Shown here in pieces: positions 33,592 to 43,393 of a DNA stretch of 64,000 nucleotides. Source of the stretch: Lysobacter sp. FW306-1B-D06B (GTDB lineage: Bacteria; Pseudomonadota; Gammaproteobacteria; Xanthomonadales; Xanthomonadaceae); assembly GCF_038446665.1 (NCBI RefSeq), contig NZ_CP151802.1, positions 868,001 to 932,000 of the forward strand. Direction: 5' to 3'. How positions within the stretch are numbered: position 1 is the stretch's first letter; every line of letters begins with the position of its first letter. Both the position numbers and the translations under genes were made by a program. The notes below the pieces were generated by a model. The model did no database searches. It was not told the DNA's origin and saw nothing but the letters and a program-made list of their open reading frames with translations.

Positions 33592-34902
33592 ATGTCCATG
33601 TCCACGACCGCCGCCTCGCGCAGCCACTACGGCTCCATCGCGATCATCGGCGCGCTGTTCTTCATCTTCGGCTTCGTCACCTGGCTCAACGGCCCGCTGA
33701 TCGCGTTCGCGCAGCTGGCCTTCAACGTCAGCGAAAGCCTGGCGTTCCTGATCCCCAGCGCGTTCTACATCTCGTACTTCTGCCTTGCGTTGCCGTCGTC
33801 CTGGATCCTCAAGAAGACCGGCATGAAGAAGGGCATGGCGCTGGGCCTGTTCCTGATGGCGGTGGGCGCGGTGGTGTTCGGCCAGTACACGACGCAGCGC
33901 GTGTACGGCGGCGCGGTCGCGGGCATCTTCGTGATCGGCGCGGGCCTGGCGATCCTGCAGACCGCGGTGAATCCCTACATCTCCATCCTCGGCCCGATCG
34001 AGGGCGCCGCGCAGCGCATCGCGGTGATGGGCATTTGCAACAAGGTGGCCGGCATCCTCGCGCCGCTGGTCATCGGCACGCTGGTGATGCACGGCATGGG
34101 CGACCTGTCGGCGCAGGTGGCCAACGCCGATGCGGCGACGAAGGAGCAGCTGCTCAACGAGTTCGCCTCGCGCATCCACGATCCCTACATGTTCATGGCG
34201 GGGCTGCTGGCGCTGCTGGCGGTGGGCATCCTGTTCTCGCCGCTGCCGGAAATCAAAGCCGAGGAAGTCAACGCCGACAGCGACACCGGCGCCACGCGCA
34301 AGACCAGCCTGTTCCAGTTCCCGCACGTGTGGCTGGGCGCGCTGTGCATCTTCGTGTACGTGGGCGTGGAAGTGATGGCCGGCGATGCGATCGGCACCTA
34401 CGGCCTGGGCTTCGGCCTGCCGCCGGACAGCACCAAGTTCTTCACCTCCTTCACTCTGTTCGGCATGTTGCTGGGCTACGTGGTGGGCCTGATCGCGATC
34501 CCGCGCTTCATCTCGCAGGAGCGCTACCTCACGTTCTCCGCCGTGCTCGGCGCACTGCTGGCGATCGGCGCGTTCCTCACCAAGGGCTACGTCTCGGTGG
34601 GCTTCGTCGCCGCGCTGGGATTCGCCAACGCGATGATGTGGCCGGCGATCTTCCCGCTGGCGATCCAGGGGCTGGGCCGCTTCACCGAGTACGGCTCGGC
34701 GCTGCTGATCATGGGCATCGCCGGCGGCGCGGTGATCCCGCAGCTGTTCGTGCACCTCAAGCAGGTCTACGACTTCCAGCTGGTGTTCGTCGTGCTGATG
34801 GTGCCGTGCTACCTGTACATCCTGTATTTCGCGATGCGCGGGCACCGTGCCGGGCAGCGGCACGACGTGGTCAACGGCGCGGCGGCATCGCAGCACAGTT
34901 GA
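33592..34902 (+). CDS. NagP/FucP-type sugar MFS permease
   Basis: 436-residue inner-membrane proton symporter of the FHS (FucP) branch of the major facilitator superfamily. N-terminal features are IGALFFIFGFVTWLNGPLIAF (TM1) and an ISYFCLALPSSWILKKTGMKKGM loop; LAILQTAVNPYISILGP in TM4 is a signature of glucose/galactose and GlcNAc transporters of this branch. Twelve helices are expected. GGGAGGGG precedes the ATG. Position between a divergent glk and a LacI regulator, with a GlcNAc catabolic set downstream, supports GlcNAc (or glucose) uptake. Confidence 0.92.
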   Translation: MSMSTTAASRSHYGSIAIIGALFFIFGFVTWLNGPLIAFAQLAFNVSESLAFLIPSAFYISYFCLALPSSWILKKTGMKKGMALGLFLMAVGAVVFGQYTTQRVYGGAVAGIFVIGAGLAILQTAVNPYISILGPIEGAAQRIAVMGICNKVAGILAPLVIGTLVMHGMGDLSAQVANADAATKEQLLNEFASRIHDPYMFMAGLLALLAVGILFSPLPEIKAEEVNADSDTGATRKTSLFQFPHVWLGALCIFVYVGVEVMAGDAIGTYGLGFGLPPDSTKFFTSFTLFGMLLGYVVGLIAIPRFISQERYLTFSAVLGALLAIGAFLTKGYVSVGFVAALGFANAMMWPAIFPLAIQGLGRFTEYGSALLIMGIAGGAVIPQLFVHLKQVYDFQLVFVVLMVPCYLYILYFAMRGHRAGQRHDVVNGAAASQHS

Positions 34903-35008
34903 TTGCGCAACGACAAAACCACGCCGACCGCCCAACCACACGCCACCGCACGTCATTCACTTCGACGGTGCCGGTGGTTAGGCTAGTCGCACTTTCCCGA
35001 CGGCAGTG

Positions 35009-36064
35009 ATGTCGGAACCACGCGAGGCCCAGGTGCGCAGACCCACGATCAAAGACGTCGCCGAGCGCGCCGAGGTGTCGCTCAAGACCGTCTCGCGCGT
35101 CATCAACGACGAACCCAGCGTCCAGGCCAGCACGCGCGAACGCGTGCGGGTGGCGATCGCCGAACTGGGCTACCAGCCCGATCCCTCGGCGCGCAGCCTG
35201 CGCAGCGCGCAGCCGTATGCGCTCGGGCTGGTGTACGACAACCCGAACCCGTACTACGTCATCGCCGTGCAGAACGGCGTGCTGCAGGTGTGCCGCGAAA
35301 CCGGCTACGGATTGCAGATCCATCCCTGCGACTCCTCGTCGAAGAACCTTGCTGCCGAGCTCATCGACCTGGTGCAGCACTCGCGCCTGGCCGGGCTGGT
35401 GCTCGCGCCGCCGATGTCCGAACGCAACGAGCTGGTCACCGAACTGGTCGCGCACGGCATCCATCTGGTGCGCATCGTCTCCGCTGCGGCCGATCCGCAG
35501 GACGGCAGCGCCTGCGTGTACGTCGACGACCGCGACGCCGCCTACGACATCACCGAGCACCTGATCCAGCTCGGCCATACGCGCGTCGGTTTCCTGTGGG
35601 GCGGCAAGTCGCACGGCTCTTCGTGGGAACGCTACAAGGGCTACGAGGACGCGCTGCGCGAGTACGGCATCCCGCTCGACGCCGATCTGGTGGTGGAAGG
35701 CGACTATTCGTTCGACGACGGCTTCCGCGGCGCACGCCGCCTGCTGGCGCTGCCGGATCGTCCGACGGCCATCTTCGGCAGCAACGACGAGATCGCGGCG
35801 GGCGTGCTCGCCGCGGCCAAGTCCAGTGGCATGAACGTGCCCTACGACCTGTCGATCGCCGGCTTCGAGGACAGCCCGTTCTCCAAGCAGAGCTGGCCCG
35901 CGCTGACCACGGCCAAGCAGGCCACGCAGGAAATCGCGCGCCACGCGGCACTGCGCCTGTTGCAGGAGATCCGCGAGCACGCGCCCAAGGCCGTGCCGAA
36001 CGAGGGCTTCAGCCCGGAGCTGGTGGTACGCGGATCGACCGCGCCGCCGCGGCCGAAGGTGTGA
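35009..36064 (+). CDS. LacI-family transcriptional regulator (NagQ-like)
   Basis: About 351 residues. The N-terminal HTH reads RPTIKDVAERAEVSLKTVSRVINDEPSVQ, the hinge helix PDPSARSLRSAQ, and the sugar-binding core has LGLVYDNPNPYYV at its start and AGFEDSPFSKQSWPALTT near its end. The ATG is at 35009; a GTG at 35006 or 35033 would also work. It follows the permease by ~100 bp. The palindromes at 33357 and 33514 are its likely operators. In Xanthomonads a LacI regulator of this place controls GlcNAc uptake genes; that assignment here is by context. Confidence 0.88.
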   Translation: MSEPREAQVRRPTIKDVAERAEVSLKTVSRVINDEPSVQASTRERVRVAIAELGYQPDPSARSLRSAQPYALGLVYDNPNPYYVIAVQNGVLQVCRETGYGLQIHPCDSSSKNLAAELIDLVQHSRLAGLVLAPPMSERNELVTELVAHGIHLVRIVSAAADPQDGSACVYVDDRDAAYDITEHLIQLGHTRVGFLWGGKSHGSSWERYKGYEDALREYGIPLDADLVVEGDYSFDDGFRGARRLLALPDRPTAIFGSNDEIAAGVLAAAKSSGMNVPYDLSIAGFEDSPFSKQSWPALTTAKQATQEIARHAALRLLQEIREHAPKAVPNEGFSPELVVRGSTAPPRPKV

Positions 36065-36072
36065 GGTGATTC

Positions 36073-36219
36073 CTTCTCCCTCCGGGAGAAGGTGCCCGAA
36101 GGGCGGATGAGGGGGGACGAAGCGGCATCGTTCACTCTCGCAGCGCAGTGCCATTCCGGTGGTTTGGCGTTCCCGCTGCGTTGCCCCTCACCCCAACCCC
36201 TCTCCCGGCGGGAGAGGGG
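36073..36219. repeat. interspersed repeat (TTCTCCC...GGGAGAGGGG family)
   Basis: Left end CTTCTCCCTCCGGGAGAAGG with GTGCCCGAAGGGCGGATGAGGG, right end CCCCTCACCCCAACCCC plus TCTCCCGGCGGGAGAGGGG. Both ends fold as hairpins. It fills most of the 233-bp gap after the LacI gene. Confidence 0.7.
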
Positions 36220-36297
36220 CTCCAGCAACCGGCCTCACGGCAGCGAAACGACCCCAATGCTCTGCTACGCAGCCGGGCGCATCGATTGGGGCCGACC

Positions 36298-37614
36298 ATG
36301 AACGCGAGTCCGCAGTTCGCATCCGTGCTGCACGAGCCGGGCATCGCCCGGCTGCTTGAACAGGACCAGGCGCTGGTCGCCCTCGGCCGCAAGGTCTGCG
36401 TGCTCAAGGCCATCGGCTGGCCCGCCTCGATGGAGACGCGGTTCCTGGAACAGTGGCGCCAGGGCCGGCCGGAACTGCCGCAGCCGACCACCGTGCCGGT
36501 GGACCTGTCGGACACCATCGCCGGCCTGCACGCGCTCATGCACGAGATCGACCGCCGCCATCCCGTCGGCCGCTGGCTGTACAAGACCGCATGGAGCTAC
36601 GCCGTCGCCGCGCGCATGCTCGGCGCGATCGGCACGCCGGAGTTCACGCGCTGCTCGGCGCTGCTGTACGGGCGGCCCGACTACCGCTACCGCAGCCAGG
36701 ACATCACCAACGTCGACGGCGCGCGCGAAGTGCTGACCATCACCGACGAGCTGATCGACAGCCGCCTGCTGCCCGACGTGCCGGCCGACATTCCGGCGGA
36801 GGACTTCGCGCAGCGTCTGCGCGCGCGCATCGATCCGTTCTTCAATCACGACGAAGTGAAGGTGGTGCTCGACCCGGAGCTGCCTTCCAAGGCCACGGCC
36901 GGTAGCCGCCGCATCACCCTGCGCTCCACCGCGATGTTCTCCGAGCGCGACCTCAACCAGCTGGTCGAGCACGAAGCCTTCATCCACACCGCGACGCTGC
37001 TCAACGGCATCCACCAGCCGCACCTGCATGCACTTGGCATCGGCGCGCCGCGCACCACGCGCGTGCAGGAAGGGCTGGCGACCTTCTCCGAGATCGTCAC
37101 CGGCGCGCTCGACATCGCGCGCCTGCGCCGCATCGCGCTGCGCGTGGTGATGGTGAAGCAGGCGCTGGACGGCGCGGACTTCATCGAAGTGTTCAAGGGC
37201 TTCCTCGAAGCCGGGCAGACCGAGCGCGAGAGCTATTGCAGCGCGCAGCGCGTGTTCCGCGGCGGCGACGTGCGCGGCGGCGTGTGCTTCACCAAGGACG
37301 GTGCGTATCTGGAAGGCGTGATGCTGATCCACGTCTTCGTGCGCAAGGCGCTGCAGGAAGGCCGCGCCGACCTGCTGCCGATGCTGTTCGCCGGCCGCCT
37401 CACCACCGCCGACGTGATCGAACTGGCGCCCTACCGCGACAACGGCCTCATCGCGCCGCCGCTGTACGTGCCGCCGTGGGCGCGCGACCCGCAACGCGTG
37501 CTGGCGACGATGGCCTTCTCCACCGCGGTGCAGCGCCTGCGCCTGGACCGGTTGGACCTGCAGCGCTTCGTGGCGTTCGAGGACGAGCTGATCGAGGAAT
37601 CAGGAATACCGTGA
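36298..37614 (+). CDS. QEGLA-motif protein (DUF1704, MATCAP-like metallopeptidase)
   Basis: 438-residue cytoplasmic protein of the DUF1704/TIGR02421 family. The HExxxH zinc motif is visible in LVEHEAFIHTATLLNG and the naming motif in RTTRVQEGLATFSEIVTG, which supplies the third ligand Glu. The family is related to eukaryotic tyrosine carboxypeptidases of the MATCAP type; the bacterial substrate is unknown, and the database name 'flavohemoglobin expression-modulating' has weak support. The ATG at 36298 starts MNASPQFASVL; the longer frame to 36148 crosses the repeat. It follows the LacI gene in the same direction. Confidence 0.87.
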   Translation: MNASPQFASVLHEPGIARLLEQDQALVALGRKVCVLKAIGWPASMETRFLEQWRQGRPELPQPTTVPVDLSDTIAGLHALMHEIDRRHPVGRWLYKTAWSYAVAARMLGAIGTPEFTRCSALLYGRPDYRYRSQDITNVDGAREVLTITDELIDSRLLPDVPADIPAEDFAQRLRARIDPFFNHDEVKVVLDPELPSKATAGSRRITLRSTAMFSERDLNQLVEHEAFIHTATLLNGIHQPHLHALGIGAPRTTRVQEGLATFSEIVTGALDIARLRRIALRVVMVKQALDGADFIEVFKGFLEAGQTERESYCSAQRVFRGGDVRGGVCFTKDGAYLEGVMLIHVFVRKALQEGRADLLPMLFAGRLTTADVIELAPYRDNGLIAPPLYVPPWARDPQRVLATMAFSTAVQRLRLDRLDLQRFVAFEDELIEESGIP

Positions 37615-37830
37615 TCCCCAGCATGGCGGCCCGTGCGATCCGGGCCACATGGCCTGCCTCGCGACGGCCCCGCGTTTGCATCCAAGCCCGGCGCGGCCAC
37701 CCGACCCACGCTGCGGATCCCCCAACGTCGGGCCTTCTGGCGAGCGCCCGACGGCCATCCCCGACATGCCCCGCGACATGCCCTGAAGCCGGACGCCCCG
37801 CTCGCTTCCACGAGTAGGGAGGTTCCAATC

Positions 37831-38196
37831 ATGAAACATCTCACCGCGACGGCCCTCGCCGTCGCTTGCGCCGCACTGTGCGTATCGGCCGTGTCGGCGC
37901 AGGACCTCGTCACGGCCGCAGGCAAGAACGCCAAGGTCGTCCTGGACAACGACGAAGTGCGCGTGATCGAACTCAACATGCCGGCCGGCGCCAGCACAGG
38001 TGTGCACACGCACACGACGGACCAGCTCGTCGTCTTCCTCACCGGCGGCAAGGCCAAGCAGACGAACGAGGACGGCACCACGAAAGAGATGGAGCGCAAA
38101 CCGGGCGAAGTGGTCTGGAGCGGCCCCGTCACGCACGACACGTTGAACGAGAGCGGCAAGCCCGTCAGGACGCTCGTGATCGAGCTGAAGAAGTAA
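37831..38196 (+). CDS. exported cupin-domain protein
   Basis: 121-residue single-domain cupin with a signal peptide (MKHLTATALAVACAALCVSAVSAQ). The cupin motif 1 is MPAGASTGVHTHTTDQLVVFLTGG with two metal-ligand histidines and motif 2 is PGEVVWSGPVTHDTLNESG. AGGGAGG precedes the ATG. A metal-binding periplasmic role is likely; no substrate can be named. The 216 bp before it contain no gene I can support. It is convergent with eda. Confidence 0.85.
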   Translation: MKHLTATALAVACAALCVSAVSAQDLVTAAGKNAKVVLDNDEVRVIELNMPAGASTGVHTHTTDQLVVFLTGGKAKQTNEDGTTKEMERKPGEVVWSGPVTHDTLNESGKPVRTLVIELKK

Positions 38197-38254
38197 CGGC
38201 GTCGACGCGCGACGAAGGCAGGGACGCCTTCGCCGCCGTCGTGTGGTGTCGCCC

Positions 38255-38881
38255 TCAGGCGCGCAGCAGCGTCGCCGCGCGCGCGAGCGCTTCGATCGCG
38301 CCCCATTCCTCCGCCGCCACCAGGCGCGACGGCGTCAGCCACGAACCGCCGACGCAGGCGACGTTGGGCGTGGCCAGGTAATCGCGTGCGTTGTGCGCGC
38401 CGATGCCGCCCGTGGCGCAGAAGCGGATCTCCGGCAGCGGGCCGTGCAGCGAACGCAGCGCCGGCGCGCCGCCGGCGGCTTCGGCGGGGAAGAACTTCTG
38501 GAAGATGAAGCCGTGCTCGGACAGCGTCATCGCCTCGCTGGCGGTGCCTGCGCCGGGCAGCCACGGCAGCGGGCCGTCCTTCGCGGCGGCGATCAGGTCG
38601 GGCGTCGAGCCCGGCGAAACGGCGAAGCGTGCGCCCGCGGCCTGCGCATCCAGGAGATCCTGTGGCTTGCGCACGGTGCCGACGCCGACGATGGCGCCGT
38701 CGACTTCATTGGCGATCGCGCGCACTGCATCCAGAGCCGCGCGCGTGCGCAGCGTGATCTCGATGGCGGGAATGCCACCGGCCACCAGCGCGCGCGCAAG
38801 CTTCACGGCGTGCTTCGCGTCTTCGATCACCACCACCGGCATCACCGGGGCGACGTGCAATACGGATTCCAGCAGGCCCAC
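38255..38881 (-). CDS. eda: KDPG aldolase
   Basis: 2-dehydro-3-deoxy-6-phosphogluconate aldolase, last step of the Entner-Doudoroff pathway (KDPG to pyruvate and glyceraldehyde-3-P). 208 residues with [36 protein letters not shown] (catalytic Glu in EITLRT), [26 protein letters not shown] and the Schiff-base lysine in [14 protein letters not shown]. The start is a GTG at 38881 with GGAG at a good distance; an open frame further upstream runs through a repeat. It is last in zwf-pgl-edd-eda, separated from edd by the repeat at 38932-39047. Confidence 0.95.
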   Translation of the reverse strand: MGLLESVLHVAPVMPVVVIEDAKHAVKLARALVAGGIPAIEITLRTRAALDAVRAIANEVDGAIVGVGTVRKPQDLLDAQAAGARFAVSPGSTPDLIAAAKDGPLPWLPGAGTASEAMTLSEHGFIFQKFFPAEAAGGAPALRSLHGPLPEIRFCATGGIGAHNARDYLATPNVACVGGSWLTPSRLVAAEEWGAIEALARAATLLRA

Positions 38882-38931
38882 TTCTCTTCTCCAATTGGGT
38901 ATGTGTGTTGTGTCGGATGAAGCCTTCTTGC

Positions 38932-39047
38932 CCCTCCCCCTGCGTGTAGGGGAGGTTGGGAGGGGTGTGAGGCGCGACAGCGCTGAGCTCGCCGCGGTGC
39001 GGCTTCGCAACCCCTCCCCAACCCTCCCTTGCAAGCAGGGGAGGGAG
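38932..39047. repeat. interspersed inverted-repeat element (CTCCCC...GGGGAGG family), copy 2
   Basis: Same element as 26650-26763, with the shared centre GCTGAGCTCGCCGC-GTGCGGCTTCGCAACCCC. It lies inside the ED operon, between the edd stop and the eda GTG, and can fold as long terminal stems. Confidence 0.85.
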
Positions 39048-39056
39048 TTCAAAAAA

Positions 39057-40883
39057 CTAAGCACCAGGATTGAAAATCCCGCCCCCCAGATGCGCTGGCG
39101 CCGCCGCCTGGCGGAACACCGCGAACAACTCCCGCCCCATGCCGAAATGACTCGGCGTGAGATCGGTCGTGGCGTTCTCGCGCGAATCCCATTCTTCCGC
39201 CGGCACATGCACTTCCAGCGTGCCGGCGACTGCGTCCACGCGCACGATGTCGCCATCGCGCAGCTTCGCCAGCGGCCCGCCCACGGCGGCTTCCGGGCTG
39301 ATGTGGATCGCCGCGGGCACCTGGCCCGACGCGCCGGACATGCGGCCGTCGGTCACCAGTGCGACGCGATGACCGCGCTTCTGCAGCACGCTGAGCGTGG
39401 GCGTGAGCTGGTGCAGCTCCGGCATGCCATTCGCATGCGGGCCCTGGAAACGCACGACCACCACCACGTCGCGATCGAGCTCGCCGCGCTCGAATGCCGC
39501 CTTCACCTGCGGCTGATCGGAGAACACGCGCGCCGGTGCTTCGATGATCCAGCGATCTTCCGGCACCGCCGACACCTTGATCGCCGCCGTGCCGAGCGGC
39601 CCGTGCAGCACGCGCAGGCCGCCGTCGGGACGGAACGGCTCGGCCACCGGACGCAGGACCGTGGGATCGCCGCTGCGTCCGGTGGCCGGTACGAAATCGA
39701 CACGCTGTTCCGGCGCAAGCCTGGCTTCCACGCGATAGCGCGCAAGGCCCGGGCCCGCGACGGTTTCGACGTCGCCGTGCAGCAGGCCCGCGTCGAGCAG
39801 TTCGCCGATGAGGAAGCCCAGGCCGCCCGCCGCGTGGAAATGGTTCACGTCGGCGCTGCCGTTGGGATACACGCGCGCCAGCAGCGGCACGACGGAGGAG
39901 AGCGCGTCGAAGTCTTCCAGGCGCAGCTCGATGCCCGCGGCCGCGGCAATCGCGATGAGATGCAGCAGATGGTTGGTCGAGCCGCCCGTGGCGTGCAGGC
40001 CGATCACGCCATTGACGATCGCGCGCTCGTCGACGATGCGGCCGATCGGCCGGTAGTCGTCGCCGAGCGCCGTGATCTGCACGACACGGCGCGTGGCCTC
40101 GGCCGTGAGCGCATCGCGCAGCGGGTTGTCGGGATTGACGAAACTGGAGCCGGGCAGGTGCAGGCCCATCAGTTCCATCAGCATCTGGTTGGAATTGGCC
40201 GTGCCGTAGAACGTGCACGTGCCTGGGCCGTGGTAGCTCTGCGCCTCGGCTTCGAGCAGTTCCTCGCGCGTCGCTTCGCCGACGGCGTAACGCTGACGCA
40301 CGCGCGACTTCTCGTCGTTCGGCAGGCCCGACGTCATCGGGCCGGCGGGCACGAAGATCGCGGGCAAATGGCCGAAACTCAGCGCGCCGATGAGCAGGCC
40401 CGGAACGATCTTGTCGCACACGCCCAGGTACAGCGCGGCATCGAACATGTCGTGCGAGAGCGCGACCGCCGTGGACAGCGCGATCACTTCACGCGAGAAC
40501 AGCGACAGCTCCATGCCGGCGCGGCCCTGCGTCACGCCGTCGCACATCGCCGGAACGCCGCCGGCGACCTGCGCGGTTGCGCCGACGCTGCGCGCGGTGT
40601 TCTTGATCAGGAACGGAAAGCGCTCCAGCGGCTGGTGCGCGGAGAGCATGTCGTTGTAGGCGTTGACGATGCCGATGTTCGCGCAATGGCCGGCGCGCAG
40701 CGCGTCCTTGTCGCTGCCGCACGCGGCGAAGCCGTGGGCGAGGTTGCCGCACGAGAGCGTGGCTCGGTGCGGGCCACGGCCGCAGGCGGCATCGATGCGC
40801 GCCAGGTAGTCGGCGCGACGCTGCGCACTGCGCTTGCGGATGCGCTCGGTGACGTCGGCGATGACGGGATGCAGGTTGGACAT
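39057..40883 (-). CDS. edd: phosphogluconate dehydratase
   Basis: 608-residue dehydratase of the IlvD/Edd family, converting 6-phosphogluconate to KDPG with an iron-sulfur cluster. Conserved pieces are [70 protein letters not shown] (two cluster cysteines) and [28 protein letters not shown] (third cysteine). The C-terminal half has [27 protein letters not shown] 40883 lies four bases after the pgl stop, so the genes are tightly linked. Length is normal. Confidence 0.97.
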   Translation of the reverse strand: MSNLHPVIADVTERIRKRSAQRRADYLARIDAACGRGPHRATLSCGNLAHGFAACGSDKDALRAGHCANIGIVNAYNDMLSAHQPLERFPFLIKNTARSVGATAQVAGGVPAMCDGVTQGRAGMELSLFSREVIALSTAVALSHDMFDAALYLGVCDKIVPGLLIGALSFGHLPAIFVPAGPMTSGLPNDEKSRVRQRYAVGEATREELLEAEAQSYHGPGTCTFYGTANSNQMLMELMGLHLPGSSFVNPDNPLRDALTAEATRRVVQITALGDDYRPIGRIVDERAIVNGVIGLHATGGSTNHLLHLIAIAAAAGIELRLEDFDALSSVVPLLARVYPNGSADVNHFHAAGGLGFLIGELLDAGLLHGDVETVAGPGLARYRVEARLAPEQRVDFVPATGRSGDPTVLRPVAEPFRPDGGLRVLHGPLGTAAIKVSAVPEDRWIIEAPARVFSDQPQVKAAFERGELDRDVVVVVRFQGPHANGMPELHQLTPTLSVLQKRGHRVALVTDGRMSGASGQVPAAIHISPEAAVGGPLAKLRDGDIVRVDAVAGTLEVHVPAEEWDSRENATTDLTPSHFGMGRELFAVFRQAAAPAHLGGGIFNPGA

Positions 40884-40887
40884 CGAA

Positions 40888-41643
40888 CTACGGACTCCAG
40901 TACAGCAGCGGCACCACCGGCGCACCGGACAGCACCGAGCGGATCGGCAGCGTCGAACGCGGATCGCGTGCGGCGTTGTCGAGCACGTCGCGCTTCTTCG
41001 CGCCTTCGATGTGCAGGTACAGCGACGGCGCGGTGAAGATCGCGCTGAGCGTGAGCGTCATGCGCGGTTCCGGCGCGGCGGCGCTGCGGATGGCCAGCAC
41101 GGGTGCACGGCCGCTGGGTTGCAGGCCGATATCGCGACGCGCGAGATCGGGGAACAAGGAAGCGACGTGTCCGTCTTCGCCCATGCCGAGGACGACCACG
41201 TCGAGCGGCAGCGCCTCGTTGGCGACCTGGCTGAGCACGGGAAGCAGTGCGGCCTCGGGCGTCGACGTCGGCCGCCGCAAGGGCAGCAGTTGCGCCTGCG
41301 CGGCGGCGCCCTGGAACAGCGTCTCGCGCAGCAGGCGTTCGTTCGAACGCGGATGGTCGGGTGCGACCCAGCGGTCGTCGACCGGCACGACGGTGACATG
41401 CGCCCAGTCGAGCGTCTGCTTCGACAGCTCGCTCAGGAACGCGCGCGGCGTGGTGCCGCCGGACACCGCCAGGCGCGCGGCGCCGCGGCGCGCGATCGCG
41501 CCGCGCAGGTCGGCGGCGACGGCTTTCGCCAGCGCGACGGCGAGTTCCGACTTGTCGTCGAAGAGGTGTTCGCGAACGGGCAACGGATCAGGTGTCAGCA
41601 CGGTCAATCGCTCCGCCAATGCGCTTTTAGACAGCGTCCTCAT
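40888..41643 (-). CDS. pgl: 6-phosphogluconolactonase
   Basis: 251-residue DevB/SOL-type lactonase related to glucosamine-6-phosphate isomerases, hydrolysing 6-phosphogluconolactone. Typical segments are [54 protein letters not shown] and [20 protein letters not shown] with the catalytic His of GEDGH. It overlaps the end of zwf by 17 bp and is followed four bases later by edd, so translation is likely coupled. Confidence 0.96.
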   Translation of the reverse strand: MRTLSKSALAERLTVLTPDPLPVREHLFDDKSELAVALAKAVAADLRGAIARRGAARLAVSGGTTPRAFLSELSKQTLDWAHVTVVPVDDRWVAPDHPRSNERLLRETLFQGAAAQAQLLPLRRPTSTPEAALLPVLSQVANEALPLDVVVLGMGEDGHVASLFPDLARRDIGLQPSGRAPVLAIRSAAAPEPRMTLTLSAIFTAPSLYLHIEGAKKRDVLDNAARDPRSTLPIRSVLSGAPVVPLLYWSP

Positions 41644-43075
41644 GCCACGTCCTTCCGTCGCGTTCGATCAGGGCCACGGCTGCACTGGGTCCCCAGCTGC
41701 CCGCGGTATAGGGTTTGGGTGCTTCGGCGCTGGCTTCCCACGCGGCGCGGATCGGATCGATCCACGCCCATGCGGCTTCCACTTCGTCGCGGCGCATGAA
41801 GAGCATCGGATTGCCGCGCACCACGTCCATCAGCAGACGCTCGTACGCTTCGGGTTGGCGGCCGCCGAAGGTCTCGGCGAAGCTCAGGTCCATCGGCACG
41901 CGGCGCAGGCGCAGTCCGCCCGGGCCAGGAATCTTGTTCATCAGCCACAGCTTCACGCCTTCGTCGGGCTGCAGGCGGATGACGAGCTGGTTCTGCGAGA
42001 TGGGTTCATCGCCGAAGATCGAATACGGGACCTTGCGGAACGTCACCACGATCTCCGACATGCGCTCGGCCAGCCGCTTGCCCGTGCGCAGATAGAACGG
42101 CACGCCGGCCCAGCGCCAGTTGCGCACTTCGGCCTTGAGCGCGACGAAGGTTTCCGTGCGCGAATCGGTGGCGCCCAGTTCCTCGGGATAGCCCGGCACC
42201 GGGCGGCCTTCGACCGCGCCGGCGCGGTACTGGCCGCGCACGGTGACGTGCGAGGTCGTGCCGTTCTCGATGGGCTTGAGCGAATGCAGCACCTTGAGCT
42301 TCTCGTCGCGGATCGCATCGGCGGCGAGCGAGGACGGCGGTTCCATCGCGACCAGGCACAGCAGCTGCAACATGTGGTTCTGCACCATGTCGCGCAGCGC
42401 ACCGGACTTGTCGTAGTAGCTGGCGCGGCGCTCCAGGCCCACGGTCTCGGCCACGGTGATCTGCACGTGGTCGATGTGCTCGGCCTTCCACAGCGGCTCG
42501 AACAACGCGTTGCCGAAGCGCAGCGCCGTGAGGTTCTGGACCGTTTCCTTGCCCAGGTAATGGTCGATTCGATAGATCTGCGACTCGGCGAACACCTGGC
42601 CGAGCGCGTCGTTGATGGCGGCGGCGCTGGCGCGGTCGTGGCCGATGGGCTTTTCCACCACCACGCGCGTGTTCGCGCCGGTCAGTCCGTGCGCCTGCAA
42701 CCGTGCGCCCACGCTGCCGAACAGGTCGGGGCCGACGGCGAGGTAGAACACGCGCACGCGCGATTCGTCGTTGAGTTCGCCCGCCAGCTCGCCCCAGCCG
42801 CCATCGGCCTGCAGGTCGATGCGGCGGTAGTGCAGCAGCTGCAGGAACGGTTCCAGCGCGGTCGGCGCGCGCATGTCGAAGGAGAGGTGCTTCTGCAGCG
42901 CCTCGCGTACACGCTCGCGGTACGCCTCGTCGCTCTGGCTGTCGCGGGCGAGCGCGTAGATGCGCGTGCCGGCGACGATCTGGCCGTCGACGTAGCGATG
43001 GAACAGGGCCGGCAGCAGCTTGCGCAGGGCGAGGTCGCCGGTGCCGCCGAAGATGATCAGGTCGAAAGGCGCCAT
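41627..43075 (-). CDS. zwf: glucose-6-phosphate dehydrogenase
   Basis: 482-residue NADP-type glucose-6-phosphate 1-dehydrogenase, entry to the ED and oxidative pentose phosphate routes. The coenzyme loop is APFDLIIFGGTGDLALRKLLPAL and the substrate/catalytic site RIDHYLGKETVQNLTALRFGN. ATG 43075 matches the family N-terminus; a GTG at 43096 has GGAG upstream and would add seven residues. First gene of zwf-pgl-edd-eda. Three ATACCA half-sites (43136-43164) lie 60-90 bp upstream, facing the GntR-family gene on the other side of the gap. Confidence 0.97.
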   Translation of the reverse strand: MAPFDLIIFGGTGDLALRKLLPALFHRYVDGQIVAGTRIYALARDSQSDEAYRERVREALQKHLSFDMRAPTALEPFLQLLHYRRIDLQADGGWGELAGELNDESRVRVFYLAVGPDLFGSVGARLQAHGLTGANTRVVVEKPIGHDRASAAAINDALGQVFAESQIYRIDHYLGKETVQNLTALRFGNALFEPLWKAEHIDHVQITVAETVGLERRASYYDKSGALRDMVQNHMLQLLCLVAMEPPSSLAADAIRDEKLKVLHSLKPIENGTTSHVTVRGQYRAGAVEGRPVPGYPEELGATDSRTETFVALKAEVRNWRWAGVPFYLRTGKRLAERMSEIVVTFRKVPYSIFGDEPISQNQLVIRLQPDEGVKLWLMNKIPGPGGLRLRRVPMDLSFAETFGGRQPEAYERLLMDVVRGNPMLFMRRDEVEAAWAWIDPIRAAWEASAEAPKPYTAGSWGPSAAVALIERDGRTWHEDAV

Positions 43076-43135
43076 CGGCGCGATGGAGGCGGTCACGGAG
43101 CGCTCCGGAAGGGGTAGGTTTTCAAGACCACAGGC

Positions 43136-43164
43136 ATACCAGTGAAGATACCAGTCCGATACCA
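43136..43164. promoter_or_regulatory. GntR-type half-sites before zwf
   Basis: ATACCAGT at 43136-43143 and 43148-43155, and ATACCA at 43159-43164 (part of ACCACTGGT). Spacings are 12 and 11 bp, about one helical turn. ACTGGTAT, the complement, occurs twice before the GntR gene. Confidence 0.6.
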
Positions 43165-43363
43165 CTGGTGCAAATGGGGCTAAAGGCCGCGATGAACGGC
43201 GGGGACGCGGGGCGGCTTCACCCGATATTCCTGCAATTTCATGCGGTTGAAGTTACGGCGGCGCGAAATCCGACTGCGGGGAGCGCGCCTCGGGCCTTCA
43301 TTCGACTTTGGTCGTACCGCCAGGTGCCGCCGGTCTGCTCCCGCCGTGGCATCCGTTGCCGTA

Positions 43364-43382
43364 ACTGGTATCTGACTGGTAT
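43364..43382. promoter_or_regulatory. GntR-type half-sites before the GntR gene
   Basis: ACTGGTATCTGACTGGTAT: two ACTGGTAT units 11 bp apart, ending 11 bases before the GntR start codon, so binding would block the gene's own start. The half-site resembles the left half of known NagR/DasR operators (ACTGGTCTAGACCAGT type). Confidence 0.62.
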
Positions 43383-43393
43383 TCTCCCCGGCC

